DNA of 33,318 nucleotides from Candidatus Eisenbacteria bacterium. Lineage in GTDB: Bacteria; Eisenbacteria; RBG-16-71-46. The stretch is taken from positions 1-33,318 of the forward strand of contig JABFRW010000150.1 of NCBI GenBank assembly GCA_013140805.1, given 5' to 3'. The stretch's first letter is position 1. Each line of letters begins with the position of its first letter. A model generated the notes under the pieces. It ran no database searches. It was not told the DNA's origin and worked only from the letters and a program-made list of their open reading frames with translations. This document shows positions 26,901-33,318 of this stretch, in pieces. The translations under genes were made by a program, and so were the position numbers.

Positions 26901-27014
26901 CCTGCGGTCTACACGCTGGTCGCCAAGGTTCACAAGCGCGAAGCGGTCGAAGAGGTCGCGGATGTCGCGCCGACCACCGAGACCCACGGCGGTGCCGAGG
27001 TGGCGCCGATCTGA
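23919..27014 (+). CDS. RND multidrug efflux pump, AcrB/MexB-like (HAE1)
   Basis: 1031 residues, the normal size for this family. The N-terminal helix (FIRRPVLAIVVNLVILIAGL), two large periplasmic loops and twelve membrane helices are recognisable. The proton-relay pair is present in helix 4 (VGLVVDDAIVMVENVERH) and the relay Lys in helix 10 (GLVAKNGILIVEFANH). The pump exchanges protons for hydrophobic or amphipathic compounds from the periplasm and inner membrane. Absence of heavy-metal signature residues and the overall pattern favour the drug-efflux (HAE1) group. No TolC-like channel follows; a terminator lies 25 nt after the stop, so a channel must be encoded elsewhere. Substrate range cannot be told from sequence. 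Confidence 0.95.
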   Translation: MRITDLFIRRPVLAIVVNLVILIAGLQSIGSLTVRQYPRTDIAVVTVSTIYVGANADLVRGFITSPLERVIASADGIDFVESSSAQNVSTITVHLKLNYDTNAALTQIQAKVAQVRNDLPPEAQAPVIDVQTADARFASMYLGFGSKDLDQNQITDYLTRVVQPKLSAISGVQRADILGGRVFAMRVWLKPDRLAAHNLSPSQVQDALAQNNYLSALGRTKGSMVSVNLVANTSLKTPEEFRQLVVKQDGNNVVRLGDVADVVLGAEDYDTDVRFDGQSATFMGIWVLPTANALDVIKRVRVAMKEVQAELPVGMTSGIPYDSTIYIQESINEVLKTLSETLLIVILVIFLFLGSVRGLIIPVVAIPISLIGAVFLMQTAGFTINLLTLLAIVLSVGLVVDDAIVMVENVERHVHAGEKPFNAAIRAARELLGPIIAMTITLAAVYTPLGIQGGLTGSLFREFAFTLAGAVLVSGVVALTLSPMMASRLLRPGDSERGFAGWINQRFDRFRHGYQQMLSGTLSRRPVVLTLWVLVVLLMVPFYMFSKRELAPAEDQSVVFGIVQAAPNATLDQTNLFASQIYDVYHSFPEMKNTFQITFPSGGFAGMVTKPWAERKRSTSELQVEVAGGFSKIPGIRAIAVVPASLPGGGSFPVDLVIASTAEPQQLVDIANQLVGKAYASGMFMYVDTDLKFDQPQAEVVFDRDKVRSLGVDMSRVGRDMSTLLGGNFVNRFSVQGRSYKVIPQVKRSERLTPEQLQSIYVSGPAGKLVPLSTFATIKTTTEPRELKRFQQLNAVRLQAVIPPNIALDQALGFLETEAKKIMPAGYSIDYAGESRQLRTEGGKFIGIFLLSAILIFLVLAAQFESFRDPFVILGGSAPLAVTGALAFTFLGFTSLNIYSQVGLITLVGLVAKNGILIVEFANHLQETGLDKSRAVIEAAGTRLRPILMTTAATVFGHLPLIFARGPGAGARNSIGITLVSGMIIGTAFTLFVVPAVYTLVAKVHKREAVEEVADVAPTTETHGGAEVAPI

Positions 27015-27038
27015 CGCGGTCGCGCCCCAGGCAAACGG

Positions 27039-27076
27039 AAAGCGCGGTGGGGTTCCCCTCCCCACCGCGCTTTTTT
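27039..27076 (+). terminator. Strong intrinsic terminator after the RND operon
   Basis: AAAGCGCGGTGGGG (27039-27052) pairs perfectly with CCCCACCGCGCTTT (27060-27073) around TTCCCCT, with a six-T run at 27071-27076. The reverse strand ends in a shorter T-rich tract, so it may also help to stop the convergent FG-GAP gene. Confidence 0.92.
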
Positions 27077-27105
27077 CACGCCGGCCGAAAGACGGCGCGT
27101 TCCGT

Positions 27106-28935
27106 TTAGCGGAGCGCGGTGAGCTTTCCGGTCTGCGACACACCGCCGACCGTGAGGCGATAGAGATACACGCCACTCGCCGCGCCTTCGGGAAGCCGCC
27201 ACCGGGCACGCCGGGGGCCCGCCTCGATCCATCCATCGAGAACGGTCGTGAGCGTGCGACCGGTGACGTCCAGGATCTCGAGCCGCACCTGGGCACTCCG
27301 GCGCAGTGCGAACTCGAGCGTGGTCTCGTGCTTGAACGGGTTCGGCGATGACCGATGCCACGCGACGGTCGAACGAGCGTCGTCCGGCCCGCCGCCGGGC
27401 TCGCCGACGCCGGTCGGGATCAGCCCCTCGGTGTAGTGCTTGCGCTGGTCGGCCGGCAGTCCGGTGGTGATCTCTCGAACACCCGACGGCCAGATCACCT
27501 CGACGGTGTCGATCACCGCGGCATCTCCGAGCCCGAAGTGGAGCTGCAGATTCTGCGAGCAATACGCGGCCTGCCCCTCGACCACGCGCAGCTGCTCGAC
27601 GGGCTGGCCGCCGATCGTGGCCTTCACGCGCACCACGGCACCGAGTGCGGAGCGATTCGAAGCGGTGCCTTCGAGATCCAGTTCGAGCCAGTGCGAACCG
27701 TTCGCATTGAGATTGCGGTACAGCGACTCGTTCTCGTTGTTGTTGAAAGTGCGCGCCACGTAGAGGTCGAGGTCGCCGTCCTGATCGTAGTCGCCCCACG
27801 CCGCGCCGTAGGACCAGCCGAGGTCGGTGGTGACCTGAGCCGTCGTGAGCTTCACGAACGACGCGGTGCCGGTCTCGATCAAGCGATTCTGATACAGGAA
27901 GTTTCGCTTGGTCGCACCGCCGAAGCCGTTCGTGACGAACAGATCGAGATCGCCGTCGTTGTCGATATCGCCCCAGATGCCGCACACCGACCAGCCGTCG
28001 TCGCTGCTCGTGATGTCGGCCGACATGCGCGTGAACGTACCGCCGTCGTTTCGGTACAGCGAGTTGTTCTCGGCCGACGAATTCGCGACGAAGCAGTCGA
28101 AATCACCGTCGTTGTCGTAGTCGGCCCACGCCGCGCTAAAGCTCGAGTTGCCGGCGGTCGCGAGGTCGCCGGGCGACTCGGCCTCGAACGTCGCGGTCCC
28201 GCCGGGAACCAGCTGGTTCCGGTAGAGGATCTCGTCCTCTCCGTTCTCGTTCGTCACGAACATGTCGTCGTCGCCGTCGCGGTCGATGTCGATCCACGAC
28301 GAGCTGCGGGTGTAGAACGCGTCGCTCGCGATCGCGCCAGTCAGCACCCGGCTGAGCGTCCCGTCCTGATCGTTGTGGTACAGGAAGTCGGCCTCGGCGA
28401 CCGCGTCGCCGCTGTTCGTGACGTGCAGGTCGGCCCAGCCGTCACGATCGTAGTCCCCCCACGAACACGTCTCGGAGTGACCGCCGTCGGTCACCGCGGC
28501 GCCGGTCAGGACGCGCGTGAACGTGCCGTCGCCGTTGCCCAGGTACAACAGGTTGTTGTCGCCGTACCAGTTGACCACGAAGCAGTCGAGATCGCCGTCG
28601 TTGTCGAAGTCCGCGAAGCTCGCGCCGTCGGCTCGAAACGCGCCGGTCACGATCGGGTCGCCGAGCACCTTGGTGTAGGTGTAGTTCGGCGCGCCGTCGT
28701 TGCGGAACAGCGCGTTCGCCTGGCCGGTCGAAGGACCATTGGTCAGGAAGATGTCGAGGTCGCCATCCTTGTCGAAGTCGACCCAGCACACCGCGCGTGA
28801 GGCTCCGGCGTTCGTCACGTGGGGCCCGGTGGTGATGCGGATGAAGCTCTGGGCATGGCTGGTTGCCGCAAGCGCCAGCAATGCCGCGGAAACCGCGACG
28901 GCCGCAGGCAGTACACAGGCGAATCTGAACCGCAT
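27106..28935 (-). CDS. Secreted FG-GAP/VCBS repeat protein with ASPIC/UnbV and T9SS-type C-terminal domain
   Basis: 609 residues from the ATG at 28935, with GGAGGG upstream; two earlier in-frame Met codons (28950, 28980) are less suited. The signal peptide is FACVLPAAVAVSAALLALAA with cleavage near SHAQS. Seven FG-GAP calcium-binding repeats follow (WVDFDKDGDLDIF, FADFDNDGDLDCF, WGDYDRDGWADL, WIDIDRDGDDDMF, WADYDNDGDFDCF, WGDIDNDGDLDLF, WGDYDQDGDLDLY), forming an integrin-like propeller. Then comes an ASPIC/UnbV domain (SHWLELDLEGTASNRSALGA ... VEVIWPSGVREI) and a C-terminal Ig-like module (SPNPFKHETTLEFALRR, VRLEILDVTGRTLTTVLDG, GVYLYRLTVGG). Likely extracellular, calcium-stabilised, with a binding or adhesive role. 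It is the last gene of a minus-strand run, 152 nt after the regulator. Confidence 0.93.
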   Translation of the reverse strand: MRFRFACVLPAAVAVSAALLALAATSHAQSFIRITTGPHVTNAGASRAVCWVDFDKDGDLDIFLTNGPSTGQANALFRNDGAPNYTYTKVLGDPIVTGAFRADGASFADFDNDGDLDCFVVNWYGDNNLLYLGNGDGTFTRVLTGAAVTDGGHSETCSWGDYDRDGWADLHVTNSGDAVAEADFLYHNDQDGTLSRVLTGAIASDAFYTRSSSWIDIDRDGDDDMFVTNENGEDEILYRNQLVPGGTATFEAESPGDLATAGNSSFSAAWADYDNDGDFDCFVANSSAENNSLYRNDGGTFTRMSADITSSDDGWSVCGIWGDIDNDGDLDLFVTNGFGGATKRNFLYQNRLIETGTASFVKLTTAQVTTDLGWSYGAAWGDYDQDGDLDLYVARTFNNNENESLYRNLNANGSHWLELDLEGTASNRSALGAVVRVKATIGGQPVEQLRVVEGQAAYCSQNLQLHFGLGDAAVIDTVEVIWPSGVREITTGLPADQRKHYTEGLIPTGVGEPGGGPDDARSTVAWHRSSPNPFKHETTLEFALRRSAQVRLEILDVTGRTLTTVLDGWIEAGPRRARWRLPEGAASGVYLYRLTVGGVSQTGKLTALR

Positions 28936-29087
28936 CGTCCCTCCGTTCATGGCGCTGATGGCGTCTCCGGTCGGATCCACGACCGAGGACGCTACGGTCG
29001 AGTGCCGGGACGAACCATGGCGGAGCGACGAGCCGTGGGCGGGCTGCGACGAGCCGCGCGGAGCGCGCGATGGGCTGCGGGGTGCGG

Positions 29088-29924
29088 CTAGGACTCGCCG
29101 CGCGGCCGGCCCTCGAGCACGCTGAGGAATGCATCGCGGTAGGTGCGGCTCAGCGGAACTTCGACGCCGTCGTTGAGCACCACGGCGCCGTCGCCTCCCG
29201 GCTCGCTGCGCACCGTGCGCACGTGATCGATGCGCACGATGTGCGAGCGGTGGACGCGCGCGAATCGCCGCGGATCGAGGTCGAGGCTCAGCGCCTGCAT
29301 GGTGGCGCGGTGCAGATGCACCTGCCGCCCGATGTGGAGTCGCGCGTAGTCGCCGTCGGCTTCGATTCGTTCGACGGCGTCGATCGCGATCACCTCGGCA
29401 GTGCCCGAAGAGCGCACCAGCCAGCGGGTCGGGCGGGCACTCGCGGCGGCGGTCGCCGCGTCGATCAGGGCCTCGCGCGCGCTCCCGCCCGGCTTCATCA
29501 GCTCTTCACGTTCGCGCAGCAAGCGCTCGAGCCGATCGGTCAGCTCGCGCGCGGTCGAGCCGAGCTGCACCTCGCGAACCCGCTCCATCACCGCATCCAG
29601 CGCCTCCGCGGTGATGGGCTTGAGCACGTATTGGAGCGCGTGCATCTGGAATGCGCGCAGTGCATGTGCGTCGAACGCAGTGACGAACACCACCCACGGC
29701 CGTTCCTCGCGCGCGAGCCGTTCGAGCATGCCGAAGCCGTCGAGTCCCGGCATTTCGACGTCGAGGAACGCCACGTCGGGGCGCCGCGTACGGATCAGTT
29801 CGATCGCCTCGAGGCCGTCGCCCGCCTCGCCGACCACTTCGAGGTCCGGCTGAGTCGCGAGCAGCGCCCGCAATCCCGATCGGGCAAGCGGCTCATCGTC
29901 GATGAGCACCACTCGCAAAGTCAC
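29088..29924 (-). CDS. LytTR-family response regulator
   Basis: 278 residues from GTG 29924, which overlaps the kinase stop by 4 nt (GTGA). The receiver domain is complete: D9-D10 (LIDDEPLARSG), phospho-acceptor D55 (VAFLDVEMPG), T in FVTAFD and K in YVLKPI. After a charged helical linker (residues ~125-165) comes a LytTR DNA-binding domain: VRSSGTAEVIAIDAVERIEA, GDYARLHIG, FARVHRSHIVRIDHVR and LNDGVEVPLSRTYRD. It is phosphorylated by the adjacent LytS-type kinase and activates or represses target genes; targets unknown. Confidence 0.95.
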   Translation of the reverse strand: MTLRVVLIDDEPLARSGLRALLATQPDLEVVGEAGDGLEAIELIRTRRPDVAFLDVEMPGLDGFGMLERLAREERPWVVFVTAFDAHALRAFQMHALQYVLKPITAEALDAVMERVREVQLGSTARELTDRLERLLREREELMKPGGSAREALIDAATAAASARPTRWLVRSSGTAEVIAIDAVERIEADGDYARLHIGRQVHLHRATMQALSLDLDPRRFARVHRSHIVRIDHVRTVRSEPGGDGAVVLNDGVEVPLSRTYRDAFLSVLEGRPRGES

Positions 29925-31129
29925 GACGCAGCCTCGCGTGCGGCGACCGGCGCCGATGCGACGCGATACGGGATTCGAACCCGCGTTTCGGTTCCGCCGC
30001 TCGGCAGCGCGTTCAGCTCCAGCCGGTGCGCGTCGCCGTACAGCGTGTGGAGACGCGAGCGCGTGTTGGCGAGGCCGATCCCGAGACCGGCGGTGCCGGG
30101 CTTCGATTCCGCTCCCGACTCGAGCGCCGTCGCATGGGGAGCGGCCCCGTTCGAATCCGGCTCGTCGCGGACGCGCAGTTCGAGCCACTCCTCGAGTCGA
30201 TGCGCCTCGATCGCCAGCAGCGCGCGGCCGGGACGTGCGGCCACGCCGTGCTTGAGCGCGTTCTCGACCAGCGGCTGCAAGAGCAGGCGCGGGACCTGAG
30301 CCGCGTAGGCGGCCGGCTCGATCTCGATCGAAATCCGCAGCCGCTCGCCGACCCGCGCCGACTCGATCGCCAGGTACTGCTCCAGCCACTCGACCTCGTG
30401 GCGTACCGAGATCTCGTGTGCCTGAGGCTGCGCGAGTGTGGCCCGCAGCAGCTCTCCGAGCCGCCCGATCAGGGCCTGCGCGCGGCGCGGATCCTCGGTC
30501 ACCAGCGACGAGATCGCGTTGAGCGTGTTGAACAGGAAGTGCGGCTGAAGCTGGCGCTCGAGCGCGTCGAGTCGCGCGGTCGAAAGCGCCGCCTCGAGCC
30601 GCGTGGCGCGCACCGCCTCGGCGTGGATGCGCTGCTGCAGGCTGGTCGCGTGCTCGATCAGCACCACGATGCCGAACAGCGTGAGCCCGTAGTCGAACGA
30701 CGCGAGCACCGAGCGCGCGAGCAGCACCCAGGAGAACGGAGTCTGAGGTGACGCGCGGATCGTGTGCACGATCATGTCGAACAGGAAGCGCTGGAGGACC
30801 GCGACGCCGATGCCGCACGCCACCAGCATCATGATCCGGCGCGCCACATGCGGCCGCTCGACCCGCAGCCTGCGCGACAACCACAGCACCAGCGGGGTGA
30901 AGGCGCCCCACAGCGACACGTACAGCAGATCGACGAGGGTGACTTCGACCGCGCTGAATGGACGCCCGGCCGCGGTTCGCACCGAGTAGGACTGCAGCGT
31001 GAAGAACAGCCCGAACGCCGCCCACAAAGCGGCGGCCAGCAGGATCCGGTGGCGACGCGCGGCCGGGCGAGCCTCCGGTACGGGCGGGGTCGCGATCACG
31101 GCCGCGTCTTGTTCACTCGAAGATGGCAT
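29921..31129 (-). CDS. LytS/YehU-type sensor histidine kinase
   Basis: 402 residues from the ATG at 31129; a GTG three codons earlier (31138) is possible, and neither has a clear ribosome binding site. Four hydrophobic segments (~28-48, 64-86, 99-118, 134-158) form a membrane sensor region. The His_kinase domain has LERQLQPHFLFNTLNAIS with H197 as the likely phospho-acceptor, followed by the HATPase region with N-box LVENALKHG and G-box GLGIGLANTRSRL. It autophosphorylates and passes the phosphate to the LytTR regulator encoded by the overlapping next gene. The 133-nt stretch before it carries an inverted repeat (31209-31231). Confidence 0.94.
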   Translation of the reverse strand: MPSSSEQDAAVIATPPVPEARPAARRHRILLAAALWAAFGLFFTLQSYSVRTAAGRPFSAVEVTLVDLLYVSLWGAFTPLVLWLSRRLRVERPHVARRIMMLVACGIGVAVLQRFLFDMIVHTIRASPQTPFSWVLLARSVLASFDYGLTLFGIVVLIEHATSLQQRIHAEAVRATRLEAALSTARLDALERQLQPHFLFNTLNAISSLVTEDPRRAQALIGRLGELLRATLAQPQAHEISVRHEVEWLEQYLAIESARVGERLRISIEIEPAAYAAQVPRLLLQPLVENALKHGVAARPGRALLAIEAHRLEEWLELRVRDEPDSNGAAPHATALESGAESKPGTAGLGIGLANTRSRLHTLYGDAHRLELNALPSGGTETRVRIPYRVASAPVAAREAAS

Positions 31130-31208
31130 CGCGTTCACTGTGCGCGAGACAGGATCCGCGCCGCAAGCACTCCGCGCGACCGCTTCGGAGCGCTGTCGCC
31201 GCGAGCGT

Positions 31209-31231
31209 CCATCTCATCGCACGCGAGATGG
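31209..31231. promoter_or_regulatory. Inverted repeat upstream of the kinase gene
   Basis: CCATCTC (31209-31215) and GAGATGG (31225-31231) form a perfect 7-bp dyad with a 9-nt spacer in the gap between the aconitase-family stop (31273) and the kinase start. There is no T-run on the minus strand, so an operator or leader structure is more likely than a terminator. Confidence 0.3.
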
Positions 31232-31272
31232 GCAGAGCCGAGTCCAGACCCATTGGTGCTCGCAGAGCAGCT

Positions 31273-33315
31273 TCACACCGCGAATGCCTCCGCCTCCCAG
31301 GTGAGCCCGAGCTCCGAAGGCGGCGCCATGTACCCGAGCATCGCACTCGCGGCGACCACGCTCGGTGACGCCAGGTAGCCCTCGCCGCCGAGCCCCATGC
31401 GGTTCGTCCAGTTGCGATTGAAGCTCGTGATGGCACGCTGACCCTTCGTGAGCGAGTCGGGGCCCTGTCCGAAACACGGCCCGCACCAGCTCTCGCGGAT
31501 TCCGCCGCCCACCGAACGGAATACTTCGGCGATCGACTCGCCGTCGAGCCGCGCGTCGGGTCGCTCGATCTGCTGCTTCACCCCACCCGAGCCCGGGAAG
31601 ATCACGAACTCCCTCGCGGCCTTCGTGAGACCACGCGCGCGCGCGGCCTTGAGCACCAGTGCCGCCGACAGCAGGTCGTCGTAGCCGCCGTTGGTGCACG
31701 AGCCGATCATCGCCTTGTCGAATGTGATGCGCTCCTTCGCCACTTCCTCGGCCGGGAACGCGTTCCCGGGGCTGAACGGCTTCGCGATCATCGGGCGCAC
31801 GTCCGAGAGCGTCAGGGTCTCGTCGATCTCCCACGCCACGTCGGCGCCGGGAGCGATGCGCGGGTACGGAAGCGAGCTCATGCCCTTGGCCGCGAACCAT
31901 GCGTAGGTGATGTCGTCGGGCGCGAAGATGCCGTTGTAGCTCTCGGCCTCCGCCATCATGTTGCTGATGGTGTTGCGGTAGGCGATCGGGAGCTGCCGCT
32001 CGGCGTCCACGAACTCGACGCTCATGCCCTGCGACTGCTTCGCCCCCCAGCGGCGCAGCAGTTCGAGCACCAGATCCTTGCCCGTCACCCACGGCTGCAG
32101 CCGCCCCTTGAACACCACGCGTCGAGGCCTGGCGACTGTCGTGTAGATGTAGCCGGTGCTCCAGCCGAAGCCGAGTGTGGTCGAGCCCACCCCGATCCCG
32201 ATTGCGCCATACGCGCCGTAGGCGCGCGAGTGCGAGTCCGCGCCGGGGATCATCATGCCCGGGTGGACGAGGCCCTGTTCGGGAAAGTAGAAGTGAAAGA
32301 TGCCGTCGCCCGGGGTCGCGTAGTAGGGCTTCTCGATGCCGTTCAACTTCGCGAACGCGCGCCCGATCGAGGTCTGCTTCTCGTCGGCATCGACGCCGGT
32401 GAACACGAAGTGATCGTTCGCGATCGCGATCTGGCGCGGCCAGATCGCCTCGCCGCCGGTGATCTGGTTGAAGGTGTGGATCGAAAATGGCGCGGTGCCG
32501 TCGGAAGCGGGCAACAGGTCCGCGTAGATGCGCACGGTGGCGCCGGGGCGGATCTCCGCGTTCTTGTCCACGCGATGCGCCCACAGGATCTGCTCGGTGG
32601 TCGTGAGCGTGCGCGCGGTTGCGGCATCCGGCCAGCTGATGTCGGGCTTCGTCTCCACACTGCGCCGGAACTCACGACGACCGAGTGCAAAGATGCCGCC
32701 ACTCCTGCGGATCTCGTCCTCCTTCGGCGTCAGCGGCACCGGATCGTAGGTCTTGCTCCGCGTCACGTTCGCGAGCTGCCGCGAGTCGGGATCGAACGTG
32801 AACGCGTCGCCCTCCTGAGCATCTGCGACCGCCTCGGGACTCTGGATCACGTGCAGCCCCAGGTTGAACGCGTTGCGACGAAAGATGTCGCCCATGTTGT
32901 TCCCGCACACCACCACCATCTCGAGACCCTTCTCCTCGGCCACACCCTTCAAGCCTGCGGGGCTCATCTCGCGCGACGATCCGATCGCGAAACGATCCCC
33001 CGCGATCACGAAGGTCTGCCCCGCGTGCACGCGCGCGCGGAAGTCGGGCATCAGGTAGCGAAAGCTGCCCGCCTTCCAGCGCTCGTCGAGTGTTTCGAGG
33101 CTCTCGCTCACGCAGTCGGCGGCGGGCGTGATCTGGTCGGTGTCGATCGCGTCGAGCTTCTTCCCCGGCACCTTGGGGTCCCAGAAGATCAGCGCGGTGC
33201 CGCTCAGCAATCGCGCGCCGGACGGGTTCGCCACCGTCTCGTCGGCCGGCCGGGGCCCCGGAAGCTGGTCGAGCGTGACTCCGGGCTTCAGGCGAGCGGG
33301 TTCGAGCGTGTGCAT
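31273..33315 (-). CDS. Aconitase/isopropylmalate dehydratase-family hydro-lyase, swivel domain first
   Basis: 680 residues if the ATG at 33315 is the start; the frame reaches to 3 nt from the window edge, so a longer N-terminus cannot be excluded. The N-terminal ~215 residues are the small-subunit swivel domain (DTDQITPAADC, FAIGSSREMSPAGLKGVA, NLGLHVIQ). The remaining ~450 form the large catalytic part: TLTTTEQILWAHR, GLVHPGMMIPGADSHSRAYG, [4Fe-4S] ligands in IGSCTNGGYDDLL (C540) and ESWCGPCFGQG (C611, C614), and a C-terminal NRNWTNRMGLGGEGYLASP. The enzyme isomerises a hydroxy-tricarboxylate or similar acid. The swivel-catalytic order is opposite to AcnA and resembles AcnB without its HEAT-like domain. 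Sequence resembles LeuC/LeuD and homoaconitase as much as aconitase, so the substrate is unresolved. Confidence 0.88.
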   Translation of the reverse strand: MHTLEPARLKPGVTLDQLPGPRPADETVANPSGARLLSGTALIFWDPKVPGKKLDAIDTDQITPAADCVSESLETLDERWKAGSFRYLMPDFRARVHAGQTFVIAGDRFAIGSSREMSPAGLKGVAEEKGLEMVVVCGNNMGDIFRRNAFNLGLHVIQSPEAVADAQEGDAFTFDPDSRQLANVTRSKTYDPVPLTPKEDEIRRSGGIFALGRREFRRSVETKPDISWPDAATARTLTTTEQILWAHRVDKNAEIRPGATVRIYADLLPASDGTAPFSIHTFNQITGGEAIWPRQIAIANDHFVFTGVDADEKQTSIGRAFAKLNGIEKPYYATPGDGIFHFYFPEQGLVHPGMMIPGADSHSRAYGAYGAIGIGVGSTTLGFGWSTGYIYTTVARPRRVVFKGRLQPWVTGKDLVLELLRRWGAKQSQGMSVEFVDAERQLPIAYRNTISNMMAEAESYNGIFAPDDITYAWFAAKGMSSLPYPRIAPGADVAWEIDETLTLSDVRPMIAKPFSPGNAFPAEEVAKERITFDKAMIGSCTNGGYDDLLSAALVLKAARARGLTKAAREFVIFPGSGGVKQQIERPDARLDGESIAEVFRSVGGGIRESWCGPCFGQGPDSLTKGQRAITSFNRNWTNRMGLGGEGYLASPSVVAASAMLGYMAPPSELGLTWEAEAFAV

Positions 33316-33318
33316 GGG

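Noticed and set aside
27355-28800. 481-codon plus-strand open frame opposite the FG-GAP gene
   Set aside because: Mirror of the Asp-rich calcium repeats; Val/Arg-rich translation with no family resemblance.

Overview
This is a GC-rich, gene-dense bacterial chromosome segment (roughly two-thirds G+C by eye) with no rRNA, tRNA, IS element, phage gene or CRISPR array visible. The secreted proteins carry Ig-like C-terminal domains of the FlgD/type IX-sorting type, an FG-GAP/ASPIC-UnbV protein, and a short C-terminal WGRLK-xx-YR tail on two proteins. Together with an AcrB-type pump and a LytS/LytTR pair, this suggests a Gram-negative member of the wider FCB-like bacteria. Candidatus Eisenbacteria or a relative is my best guess. 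It is an inference from protein style, not a marker-gene placement.

Layout. 3-2873 (+): a 5'-truncated MEMO-family gene, a six-Asp-box beta-propeller with a Lys/Ala-rich tail, a MoaD/ThiS-like protein ending in GG, and a secreted rhodanese interrupted by one in-frame TAA directly before its catalytic Cys. 2870-3840 (-): two coupled genes of unknown function, one with a CxxC pair. 3941-8222 (+): EVE-domain protein, ligA and polX with overlapping stops and starts, a compact DNA-maintenance operon. 8284-9996 (+): two secreted proteins sharing the WGRLK tail, each preceded by a hairpin/terminator. 10005-13004: divergent glutamate-semialdehyde dehydrogenase (-) and dicarboxylate/amino-acid symporter (+), a likely proline/glutamate use module. 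13017-16515 (+): a tandem dyad repeat, then two secreted proteins with Ig-like C-terminal domains. 16565-18642 (-): a zinc-metallopeptidase-like gene followed by an ATP-grasp ligase. 18870-19592 (+): YceI-family protein with a hairpin at its ribosome binding site and a strong terminator. 19643-22486 (-): secreted alpha/beta hydrolase, DUF1801/YdeI-like protein and a TPR protein. 22609-27076 (+): RND efflux adaptor and pump with a candidate promoter/operator and a strong terminator. 27106-33315 (-): swivel-first aconitase-family enzyme, LytS-type kinase, LytTR regulator and an FG-GAP/ASPIC protein.

The points most worth following are: the WGRLK-xx-YR C-terminal tag as a possible sorting signal; the single nonsense codon in an otherwise intact rhodanese; the paired GTTCG-N7-CGAAC dyads at 13017-13067; the metallopeptidase/ATP-grasp pair; and the MEMO-propeller-MoaD gene group. 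No known defence or biosynthetic system is evident, and I do not claim a complete new system, only these candidates.
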